DNA from: Thiobacillus sp.
GTDB lineage: Bacteria > Pseudomonadota > Gammaproteobacteria > Burkholderiales > Thiobacillaceae
Direction: 5' to 3'
Length of the DNA: 5,561 bases
NCBI GenBank assembly: GCA_024710445.1
Contig: JANJUT010000251.1
Span: 1 to 5,561 of the forward strand
Shown: piece by piece, positions 1-5,557 of the stretch
Position numbering within the stretch: position 1 is the stretch's first letter
Layout: the number at the start of each line of letters is the position of its first letter
Notes under the pieces: model-generated
The model's input: the letters and a program-made list of their open reading frames with translations, nothing else
What the model was told of the DNA's origin: nothing
Database searches by the model: none
Translations under genes and position numbers: made by a program

Positions 1-15
1 GCGTCTGGGGGGTGT

Positions 16-52
16 TGCCGCTTGGCAAGGGACAACCTTTGCCAGGGCGGCA
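16..52. repeat. Imperfect inverted repeat / hairpin downstream of the nuclease gene
   Basis: The arms TGCCGC (16-21) and GCGGCA (47-52) pair perfectly. Inside them TGGCAA (23-28) pairs with TTGCCA (39-44) and GG (29-30) with CC (36-37), leaving small bulges and a five-base loop. The total is about 14 base pairs. No T-run follows on either strand, so it is not a classical intrinsic terminator. It lies about 60 nt past the stop of the leftward nuclease gene, so it could end or stabilise that transcript's 3' end, or be a protein-binding dyad. The pairing is seen directly; the function is unknown. Confidence 0.45.
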
Positions 53-111
53 CGCATTCCATCCATCGCTTTCTCGCGAAAACGCTGGCGTTAAATTTGT
101 GTAAACAGGCC

Positions 112-609
112 CTAGGGTGTGTTGAATACCCGACGCCACTCCCAGGGGGGTGTCGGATCAGCGGTTTGCCAGAGCCCACGGTGCGCCCGGCGCGCTTCCA
201 TCTGCGCATCGACCAGGTCAGTATCGCTCCGGGCACGCGTCGACGCCCAGGCCGCCCCGCGTCGCACCAGTTCCGCATTGACCTGGACTGCGCCCATCTG
301 GATGCGCGCGATCGAACGGCCATAGATGTCGGTCGCCACGATGTCCACCTCGACATGTTTGTTCAGCACCAGGTCCGTCAGCATGCGTGTGGACGCCTCG
401 CCATGCGGCTGCTCTTTTTCCGGCGCATCGATATCGGCCAGACGGATTTTCAGGAAAGCCCGCGACGCGGCGGGCACATGGTCGGGCTTGAACAGCACGG
501 TATCGCCATCTATGACCACGAAGACCACGCCACTCATGGTGGTTGACCAGGCTGATGTGGCAGTCAGCCATGCCAGCAGAAACAGGATTCGTGCAAACGT
601 GTTCTTCAT
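112..609 (-). CDS. Exported staphylococcal-nuclease-like (thermonuclease family) protein
   Basis: This 165-residue protein is a predicted calcium-dependent nuclease that cuts phosphodiester bonds in DNA or RNA. Residues 1 to about 22 form a signal peptide: K2 and R7, a hydrophobic stretch, then a small-residue ATSA region before the mature part, so export to the periplasm or outside is likely. The SNase fold follows. D34-G35-D36-T37 matches the metal-site strand. R56, D61 and E64 in IRLADIDAPE, and R98 in DIYGR, correspond to S. aureus nuclease R35, D40, E43 and R87, so the active site looks intact. ELVRRGAAW (113-121) and the C-terminal GLW and PPWEWRR segments are typical of short proteobacterial members. 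The ATG overlaps the recN stop by four bases (ATGA), and GGAG lies 10 nt upstream inside recN, suggesting translational coupling. The physiological substrate cannot be told from sequence. Confidence 0.9.
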   Translation of the reverse strand: MKNTFARILFLLAWLTATSAWSTTMSGVVFVVIDGDTVLFKPDHVPAASRAFLKIRLADIDAPEKEQPHGEASTRMLTDLVLNKHVEVDIVATDIYGRSIARIQMGAVQVNAELVRRGAAWASTRARSDTDLVDAQMEARRAHRGLWQTADPTPPWEWRRVFNTP

Positions 610-2261
610 CCGGCGAGCATCTCCGCTGCATGTTGCCGCGTGGTGGCGGTGATCTTGAGTCCGCCCAGCATGCGTGCGATTTCCTCAACCCGCGCATCGG
701 TGTCGAGCAATTCGATATTGGACGAGACGAAGCCGCCATTCGCCTGCCTGGCTACGCGTAGATGTTGCGCGCCGCGCGCTGCAACCTGCGGCAAATGGGT
801 AATCACCAGGACCTGACGGGTTTCGCCCAGTTTCGCCAGGCGCCGCCCCACGGCTTCGGCCACGCTGCCGCCTATGCCGACATCGACCTCGTCGAAAATC
901 AGCGTCGGCACGCCGGCCACGCCGGATAGTGCCGTCTGGATGGCCAGGCTGATGCGTGACAGTTCGCCACCCGACGCCACCCTGGCGAGCGGCCCAGGCG
1001 GCAGGCCGGGATGACTGGCCACCAGAAAGCCCACGTCTTCCATGCCGTGCGCGCGCGGTTCGCTGACGGGCTGCAACTGGATGTCGAGCTGGCCGCCGGC
1101 CAGCGCGAGTTCATGCATCGCCGCCGTCACCTGCCTGGACAAGGCAGCGGCGGCCTTGCGGCGCTGGGCAGTGAGTCGTTTTGCTTCAGTCTGGTAATGC
1201 GACCAGGCGGCATCTTCCCTGGCTTGCAACGCATCGAGGTCGTCGCTGGCGGCCAGTTCGGCCAGCCGCGCCTCGAACTGGCCAAGCAGACCGGCCAGCG
1301 CATCAGGCTGCACCCGATGCTTGCGCGCCAGCTGGTGCATCTCGCTCATGCAGCGGTCGAGCTCGCCCAGCCGGCCGGGGTCGAGATTCAGGTTATCGAC
1401 ATAGCGCCGCAGCGCGTGCACTGCTTCGGACACATCGGCACTGGCCGCAGCCAGCAAGGCCGCCACCTCGCCCAGGCTGTCATCCACGGCCTGCATGGTG
1501 TCGAGGCGTGTGCTCATTTCACCCAGCTGATTCGACACGGCCGACTCGCCTTCATCCAAGCCCTCAATCAGCGCATGGCTGCCTTCGATCAGCGTGGTGA
1601 CATGCGCCAGGCGCGCGTGCTCGGTCTGGATATCGTCCCAGCGCGCCAGATCCTCGCCCAGCGCACGCAGTTCGTTCACCGCCAGCGTCAGCCCTTCGCG
1701 TTCGATCTGCCGCGCCTGACCATGAGATTCGGCATCCAGCCGCTGTTGCCGCGCCTGCTGCCAGGCATGCCAGGCCAGGCCGACCGTTGCGGCAAGGGGC
1801 TGTGCAGCAGCATAGGCATCGATCACCTCGCGCTGCGTTTGCGGCCGCAGCAAGGCATGGTGCGCATGCTGGCCATGGATATCCAGCAGAAACTCGGCGG
1901 CGTCCTTCAATTGCGCCAGCGGCGCGGCACTGCCGTTGATGAAGCCGCGTGAACGCCCCCCCGCGTCAATCACGCGGCGCAGAATCAGCGTGTCATCGTC
2001 CGTGGCATAGCCCGCTTCGTCCAGCCAGGCAGCCAAGGCCGGCAACGCGTCGATTGAAAACGCGGCCGTGATTTCCGCACGCGCCGCGCCACTGCGCACC
2101 ACGCCGCCTTCGGCGCGATCGCCCAGCGCCAGCGCCAGCGCATCAATCAGAATGGATTTACCTGCGCCGGTTTCGCCGGTAAGCACGGTGAGTCCCGGCG
2201 CGAAATCAAGCTCGACCGATTCGACCAGCAGGTAATTACGGATGGAGAGATGCGACAGCAT
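606..2261 (-). CDS. recN: DNA repair protein RecN
   Basis: RecN is a cytoplasmic SMC-like ATPase that acts in recombinational repair of double-strand breaks, holding broken DNA with RecA. At 551 residues it matches the usual length (E. coli about 553). The N-terminus MLSHLSIRNY is family-typical and fixes the start. Walker A GETGAGKS is at 29-36. A long helical, Gln/Glu/Arg/Ala-rich middle (roughly 150-370) is the short coiled coil of the family. The ABC signature VASGGELSR is at about 428-436, Walker B LIFDEVD at about 454-460, and VITHLPQVAARG follows as the switch-His region. All ATPase motifs are present. It lies 64 nt behind nadK, probably in one operon, with an inverted repeat between them. 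No Shine-Dalgarno is visible before its ATG, and no CTGT-N8-ACAG LexA-like site was found upstream, so SOS control is not evident here. Confidence 0.97.
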   Translation of the reverse strand: MLSHLSIRNYLLVESVELDFAPGLTVLTGETGAGKSILIDALALALGDRAEGGVVRSGAARAEITAAFSIDALPALAAWLDEAGYATDDDTLILRRVIDAGGRSRGFINGSAAPLAQLKDAAEFLLDIHGQHAHHALLRPQTQREVIDAYAAAQPLAATVGLAWHAWQQARQQRLDAESHGQARQIEREGLTLAVNELRALGEDLARWDDIQTEHARLAHVTTLIEGSHALIEGLDEGESAVSNQLGEMSTRLDTMQAVDDSLGEVAALLAAASADVSEAVHALRRYVDNLNLDPGRLGELDRCMSEMHQLARKHRVQPDALAGLLGQFEARLAELAASDDLDALQAREDAAWSHYQTEAKRLTAQRRKAAAALSRQVTAAMHELALAGGQLDIQLQPVSEPRAHGMEDVGFLVASHPGLPPGPLARVASGGELSRISLAIQTALSGVAGVPTLIFDEVDVGIGGSVAEAVGRRLAKLGETRQVLVITHLPQVAARGAQHLRVARQANGGFVSSNIELLDTDARVEEIARMLGGLKITATTRQHAAEMLAG

Positions 2262-2281
2262 GGACGTCAGGAATCGGAAAT

Positions 2282-2320
2282 CATGAATGAAGCGTAGCGA
2301 ACACCACAGCTTGATTCATG
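2282..2320 (-). promoter_or_regulatory. Intercistronic inverted repeat between nadK and recN
   Basis: Arms 2282-2293 (CATGAATGAAGC) and 2309-2320 (GCTTGATTCATG) pair at 11 of 12 positions, with a 15-nt loop. In the leftward mRNA the hairpin would begin 5 nt after the nadK stop and end 20 nt before the recN ATG. No U-run follows it, so strong termination is unlikely. A hairpin here could protect or expose one cistron, or affect recN initiation, given that recN lacks a visible Shine-Dalgarno. The repeat is seen directly; any role is inference. Confidence 0.5.
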
Positions 2321-2325
2321 CGCGA

Positions 2326-3204
2326 TCAGAGCTTCTTGCCCCAGTGCAGCTTCTGCCGCAGGGTGTCGTAGTAGCTGTAGGAGTGCGGATGCAGCAAGGT
2401 CACCGACCGGCTCATGCGCGTGATCCAGACATGGTCGCCGGCATTCAGGTCGAAATAATGCTGGCCGTCGAAATGGACGCGCGCATCATCGGCATGCGTG
2501 AGGTTGATTTCGATCCGCGAATGGCTGCTCACCACAATCGGTCGTGCCGACAGCGTATGCGGACAGATCGGTACCAGCGCCACGGCTTCCAGCGTGGGAT
2601 GCACGATCGGCCCCCCCGACGACAGGGCATAGGCCGTCGTGCCGGTCGGCGTGGTGACCACCAGCCCATCGGCCCGCTGGCTGTAGACAAATTCGCTGTT
2701 GATGGCGACTTCCAGGTCGATCAAACGGCCCGACCCGCCTTTACCCACCACCACATCGTTAAAGGCCGTTGCCTCGAACACTTTCTCGCCTCTGCGCCGC
2801 ACCGCGCCATTCAACAAAATGCGCTCTTCAGCCACGTATTGGCCGCTGAGCATTTCCGCCACGGCAGCGTACATGCCCTCAACCGTGATATCGGTCAGGA
2901 AGCCCAGGCGTCCCTGGTTGATTCCGATCAGCGGCACGCCATGCGGCGCCAGTTCGCGCGCCATCGACAACATGGTGCCATCCCCTCCCAGCACCACCAC
3001 GACATCGCTTTCGACCGCCAGATCATGCAGCGTACGGGTCGGGAAATCGGTGATTCCAAGATGTTCGGCCGCCTTGCGGGCAAGCAGCACCGTATGCCCA
3101 CGGGTTCGGAGAAACTCCCCCAGCCCGCGAACAGAAGTCCCCATGTCCTGGTTATCGTATTTGCCAACCAGGCCGACCGTATGAAATGGAAAAGAGGTTT
3201 GCAT
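2326..3204 (-). CDS. nadK: NAD kinase (ATP-NAD kinase)
   Basis: The enzyme phosphorylates NAD+ with ATP to make NADP+ in the cytosol, the main source of NADP(H) for biosynthesis and redox defence. The 292 residues match bacterial NadK length. The diagnostic GGDGT motif is at 73-77, with D75 as the expected catalytic Asp. The nucleotide-site loop INQGRLGFLTD is at 95-105, FND at 148-150 (the family's NE/ND motif), and the glycine-rich block RADGLVVTTPTGTTAY at 177-192 continues into SSGGPI at 195-200. No key motif is missing. The start is supported by the N-terminus MQTSFPFHTVGLVGKY, typical of proteobacterial NadK. A TATAAT box lies only 8 nt before this ATG and there is no Shine-Dalgarno, so the mRNA may be almost leaderless. 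The gene heads a leftward operon with recN and the nuclease, divergent from hrcA. A run of seven G in the coding strand (2611-2617) encodes part of SSGGPI. Confidence 0.97.
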   Translation of the reverse strand: MQTSFPFHTVGLVGKYDNQDMGTSVRGLGEFLRTRGHTVLLARKAAEHLGITDFPTRTLHDLAVESDVVVVLGGDGTMLSMARELAPHGVPLIGINQGRLGFLTDITVEGMYAAVAEMLSGQYVAEERILLNGAVRRRGEKVFEATAFNDVVVGKGGSGRLIDLEVAINSEFVYSQRADGLVVTTPTGTTAYALSSGGPIVHPTLEAVALVPICPHTLSARPIVVSSHSRIEINLTHADDARVHFDGQHYFDLNAGDHVWITRMSRSVTLLHPHSYSYYDTLRQKLHWGKKL

Positions 3205-3212
3205 GACCGGTG

Positions 3213-3241
3213 ATTATAAAGCGTGCGGATTGAGGATTCAG
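3213..3241 (-). promoter_or_regulatory. Candidate sigma70-type promoter of nadK
   Basis: On the minus strand a perfect TATAAT occupies 3218-3213. With a 17-bp spacer the -35 position reads CTGAAT (3241-3236), only 3 of 6 matches to TTGACA, so the -35 is weak. Eight bases separate the -10 box from the ATG at 3204, which puts the expected transcription start at or just before the start codon. Confidence 0.5.
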
Positions 3242-3264
3242 CGATCGGGGAACCCCCTGACCGG

Positions 3265-3279
3265 GTTTTTATCAAAAAC
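3265..3279 (+). promoter_or_regulatory. UP-element-like A/T dyad upstream of the hrcA -35
   Basis: GTTTTTATCAAAAAC is a perfect dyad with 6-base arms around ATC. It fits the TTTTnnnAAA core known for UP elements bound by the RNA polymerase alpha C-terminal domain. It ends 5 bp before the candidate hrcA -35, about the expected spacing. A regulator operator is an alternative, because the block is symmetrical. Confidence 0.4.
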
Positions 3280-3283
3280 TGCA

Positions 3284-3314
3284 TTCACCCTTCGGCCCCG
3301 ACCCCCAATATAAT
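3284..3314 (+). promoter_or_regulatory. Candidate sigma70-type promoter of hrcA
   Basis: A perfect TATAAT is at 3309-3314. TTCACC at 3284-3289 (4 of 6 matches to TTGACA) lies 19 bp upstream, slightly longer than ideal. Only six bases (3315-3320) separate the -10 from the hrcA ATG, so the predicted start site coincides with the A of the start codon. CCCCAATA, overlapping the -10, weakly recalls a sigma32 -10, but no CTTGAA-like -35 is present. Confidence 0.55.
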
Positions 3315-3320
3315 TCCTGC

Positions 3321-4337
3321 ATGCTCAACGACCGCGCCCGCATCCTGCTGAAAACCCTGGTGGAACGCTACATCGCCGACGGCGAACCGGTGGGGTCGAG
3401 CACGCTGTCCAAACACGCTGGCCTGAACCTGTCGCCCGCCAGCATCCGCAACATCATTTCTGACCTCGAGGAAATGGGCTTCGTCACCAGCCCGCACACC
3501 TCGGCCGGACGGGTACCCACGCCACTCGGCTACCGTTTCTTTGTCGACACATTGCTGACCGTTCGCCCGCTTGAACAGGTCGAGGTCAACCAGCTCGAAA
3601 GCAGCCTGATGCCGTCCGATCCGCAACAACTGATCACCTCGGCCTCCACCCTGCTGTCTGATCTCAGCCAGTTCGCCGGACTGGTGATGACGCCACGGCG
3701 CAGTCCCGCATTCCGGCAGGTCGAATTTCTCAGCCTGTCGGAAAAACGCATCCTGCTCATCATCGTCACCATGGAGGGCGAGGTCGAGAACCGCATCATC
3801 CTCACCGACAAGCCCTACAGCGCCTCGGCCCTGACCGAAGCCGCCAACTACTTCAACCAGAATTTCGCCGGCCACCGCTTCGACCAGGTGCGCAGCAAAC
3901 TGCGCGATGAACTCGGCCGCATGCGCGACGACATCACCCGCCTGATGGCCGCCGCCGTGGATGCCGGCAGCCAGGCGCTCGATGCCAGCCAGGAAAACAT
4001 GGTGGTCTCCGGCAGCCGCAAGCTGCTCAACGTGGAAGATTTTTCCAGCAACATGAGCAACCTGCGCAAGCTGTTCGATGCCTTCGAACAGAAAACCGGC
4101 CTGCTGCAGTTGCTCGACCAGTCACGTTCCGCAGCCGGCGTACAGATTTTCATCGGCGGCGAATCCGAAATGCAGGCGCTCGACGAATGCAGCCTGGTCA
4201 CCGCACCGTATTCGGTCGACGGCCAGGTGGTCGGCACCCTCGGCGTGGTCGGCCCCACCCGCATGGCCTACGAGCGCGTGGTGCCGATTGTCGATATCAC
4301 CGCCAAACTTCTATCGAGCGCACTGTCTCACCACTGA
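3321..4337 (+). CDS. hrcA: Heat-inducible transcription repressor HrcA
   Basis: HrcA is a dimeric repressor that binds CIRCE inverted repeats, classically before groESL or dnaK operons, and is kept active by GroEL. The 338 residues match the usual length of about 340. The N-terminal winged-helix domain (1 to about 75) includes [19 protein letters not shown] and [17 protein letters not shown] (38-54), then [21 protein letters not shown] (56-76). The GAF-like and inserted domains follow. The C-terminal hallmark [21 protein letters not shown] (305-325) is intact. Residue 27 is Ser where many homologues I recall have Arg (VGSRTL). The start [17 protein letters not shown] is typical of the family, which makes the tight TATAAT-to-ATG spacing credible. 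No Shine-Dalgarno precedes it. The stop overlaps the hemH start by one base. No CIRCE sequence was seen before this gene, so its targets probably lie outside the window. Confidence 0.96.
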   Translation: MLNDRARILLKTLVERYIADGEPVGSSTLSKHAGLNLSPASIRNIISDLEEMGFVTSPHTSAGRVPTPLGYRFFVDTLLTVRPLEQVEVNQLESSLMPSDPQQLITSASTLLSDLSQFAGLVMTPRRSPAFRQVEFLSLSEKRILLIIVTMEGEVENRIILTDKPYSASALTEAANYFNQNFAGHRFDQVRSKLRDELGRMRDDITRLMAAAVDAGSQALDASQENMVVSGSRKLLNVEDFSSNMSNLRKLFDAFEQKTGLLQLLDQSRSAAGVQIFIGGESEMQALDECSLVTAPYSVDGQVVGTLGVVGPTRMAYERVVPIVDITAKLLSSALSHH

Positions 4338-5440
4338 TGACTTATCTTAAAGAACCCGATCACACCCACGGCCAGGCTGCGCGCACCGGCATTCTGCTGA
4401 TCAATCTCGGCACCCCCGAGGCGCCAACCGCCCAGGCACTGCGTCCCTATCTGAAGGAATTCCTGTCCGATCCGCGCGTGGTGGAAATTCCACGCGCGGT
4501 GTGGTGGCTGATCCTGAACGGCGTCATCCTCAACACCCGGCCCAAAAAATCGGCCGGGAAATATGCGGCGATCTGGACCGCGGGCGGCTCGCCGCTCAAG
4601 GTGCACACCGAGAAGCAGGCCAAGCTTCTGAAAGGCTGGCTGGGCGAAAGAGTCGCCTCGCCGATCATGGTCGAATACGCCATGCGCTACGGCAATCCTT
4701 CGGTGCCCGACACGCTGGCCCGAATGAAAGCAGCCGGCTGCGACCGCATTCTGCTCCTGCCCGCCTATCCGCAATACGCCGCCTCCAGCAGCGCCACCGC
4801 TTTCGATGCGGCCTATGCCTGGCTGCTGAAAACCCGCAACCAGCCAGCCCTGCGCACGGTGAAGCACTACCACGACCACCCCGGCTACATCCAGGCGCTG
4901 GTCGCCAACATCCGCGATTACTGGCAGATGCACGGCCGCCCCGATGTCCTGCTGATGAGTTTTCACGGTGTGCCACGCTACACGCTGGACAAGGGCGACC
5001 CCTACCATTGCGAATGCCAGAAAACCGGACGGCTGCTGGCCGAGGCGCTGGGGCTTGAACCGAACCAGTTCCGGCTCACCTTTCAGTCGCGCTTCGGCCG
5101 CACCGAATGGCTCAAGCCCTACACCGACAAAACGCTGGCCGAACTGGGCCATGCGGGGGTGAAGCGGGTGGATGTGGTGGCGCCGGGCTTTGTAGCCGAC
5201 TGCCTGGAAACGCTGGAAGAACTGGCGATGGAAGGCCGCACCCAATTCCTGTCCGCTGGCGGCAAGGAATTTCACTACATCCCCGCACTCAATGAACATC
5301 CGCAATGGATCGCCGCACTCGGCCAGATCGCGCTGGACAATCTGGCAGGCTGGGTCAGTGGCAACTGGAACCAGGATAGCGCCGAACTGGTCCAACGGGA
5401 CAGCAAGGCCCGCGCCCTGGCGCTGGGCGCGCCTGGTTAG
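4337..5440 (+). CDS. hemH: Ferrochelatase
   Basis: HemH inserts Fe2+ into protoporphyrin IX, the last step of protoheme synthesis, usually at or near the inner membrane. The 367-residue protein shows the family motifs in order: [13 protein letters not shown] (18-30), [13 protein letters not shown] (38-50), GGSPL (83-87), MRYGNPSV (116-123), [20 protein letters not shown] (139-158), the catalytic-His motif MSFHGVP (H210), [11 protein letters not shown] (220-230), [19 protein letters not shown] (249-267), and [13 protein letters not shown] (283-295) with the conserved acidic residues. Cys225 and Cys227 lie in a motif common to bacterial forms; whether they bind a metal cluster is not shown by this sequence. 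I chose the ATG at 4337 because it overlaps the hrcA stop (TGATG) and gives a family-like N-terminus. The open frame extends upstream to 4187, but that part only overlaps hrcA. No Shine-Dalgarno is evident, so translation probably depends on coupling to hrcA. Confidence 0.97.
   Translation: MTYLKEPDHTHGQAARTGILLINLGTPEAPTAQALRPYLKEFLSDPRVVEIPRAVWWLILNGVILNTRPKKSAGKYAAIWTAGGSPLKVHTEKQAKLLKGWLGERVASPIMVEYAMRYGNPSVPDTLARMKAAGCDRILLLPAYPQYAASSSATAFDAAYAWLLKTRNQPALRTVKHYHDHPGYIQALVANIRDYWQMHGRPDVLLMSFHGVPRYTLDKGDPYHCECQKTGRLLAEALGLEPNQFRLTFQSRFGRTEWLKPYTDKTLAELGHAGVKRVDVVAPGFVADCLETLEELAMEGRTQFLSAGGKEFHYIPALNEHPQWIAALGQIALDNLAGWVSGNWNQDSAELVQRDSKARALALGAPG
5411..5431 (+). repeat. GC-rich stem-loop at the 3' end of hemH
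   Basis: CGCGCCC (5411-5417) and GGGCGCG (5425-5431) form a perfect 7-bp stem with a 7-nt loop, just inside the hemH stop codon. Only a short GGTTAG follows, not a T-run, so any termination would be weak. It could be chance in GC-rich Ala/Leu/Gly codons, or it could stabilise the 3' end. Confidence 0.3.
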
Positions 5441-5488
5441 ACACGACTGTTTTCACCGCAGGCACGGCCGTATATCAGCGACTCCTTG

Positions 5489-5519
5489 TTGACAGGTCCG
5501 CCGCTTGAACCAGCATTAG
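5489..5519 (+). promoter_or_regulatory. Candidate promoter for the gene starting at 5558
   Basis: A perfect TTGACA (5489-5494) is followed after 19 bp by CATTAG (5514-5519), only 3 of 6 matches to TATAAT. The predicted start near 5526 would give a leader of about 32 nt that contains the Shine-Dalgarno. A CTTGAAC at 5504-5510 resembles a sigma32 -35, but no convincing CCCCAT-type -10 lies at the right distance. Confidence 0.3.
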
Positions 5520-5547
5520 ACAAGCACCGCCCTTGCCATCCCCTTCT

Positions 5548-5551
5548 GGAG
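5548..5551 (+). promoter_or_regulatory. Shine-Dalgarno GGAG for the 5558 start
   Basis: GGAG is placed six bases before the ATG at 5558, which is near-ideal spacing. It is the only clear, well-spaced Shine-Dalgarno in this window and is the main evidence that a gene begins at the right edge. It sits inside the near-palindrome TGGAGAGCTCCA (5547-5558). Confidence 0.65.
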
Positions 5552-5557
5552 AGCTCC

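Noticed and set aside
1..66. Possible minus-strand gene start at 66 running off the left edge (22 open codons, weak GAGA upstream)
   Set aside because: Too short to judge, it overlaps the 16-52 hairpin, and its residues are not recognised. Sequence to the left is needed.
22..546. Plus-strand open frame (174 codons) over the nuclease gene
   Set aside because: It is antisense to a gene with an intact catalytic set and signal peptide, and has no recognisable content of its own.
1011..1952. Long plus-strand open frame (313 codons) antisense to recN
   Set aside because: It mirrors recN in a GC-rich genome, has no recognisable domain, and RecN motifs lie on the other strand throughout.
2262..2325. 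LexA/SOS box before recN
   Set aside because: No CTGT-N8-ACAG or near match is present in the gap; the symmetry there is the CATGAAT / ATTCATG hairpin.
2287..3213. Plus-strand open frame (308 codons) antisense to nadK
   Set aside because: It covers nadK almost exactly, has no known motif, and is His/Gln/Arg-rich as expected from reading the complement of GC-rich coding DNA.
3251..3270. Terminator-like AACCC-loop-GGGTT followed by T's in the divergent region
   Set aside because: The stem is only 5 bp and no rightward transcript enters from upstream. The T-run is better explained by the UP-like dyad.
4187..4336. Upstream extension of the hemH frame to an ATG at 4187
   Set aside because: It would overlap hrcA by 150 bases and add a non-family N-terminus. 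The ATG at 4337 gives the normal HemH start and the usual stop-start overlap.
4328..5395. Minus-strand open frame (355 codons) antisense to hemH
   Set aside because: HemH motifs are continuous on the plus strand; the antisense product shows no family signature.
5437..5522. Direct repeat TTAGACA at 5437-5443 and 5516-5522
   Set aside because: Seven bases, one copy overlapping the hemH stop, and no further copies or flanking structure; likely chance.
5504..5541. Sigma32 (heat-shock) promoter before the 5558 gene, based on CTTGAAC at 5504-5510
   Set aside because: The best CCAT-containing -10 (5534-5541) is 23 bp away, too far for sigma32, and matches at closer spacing are poor.
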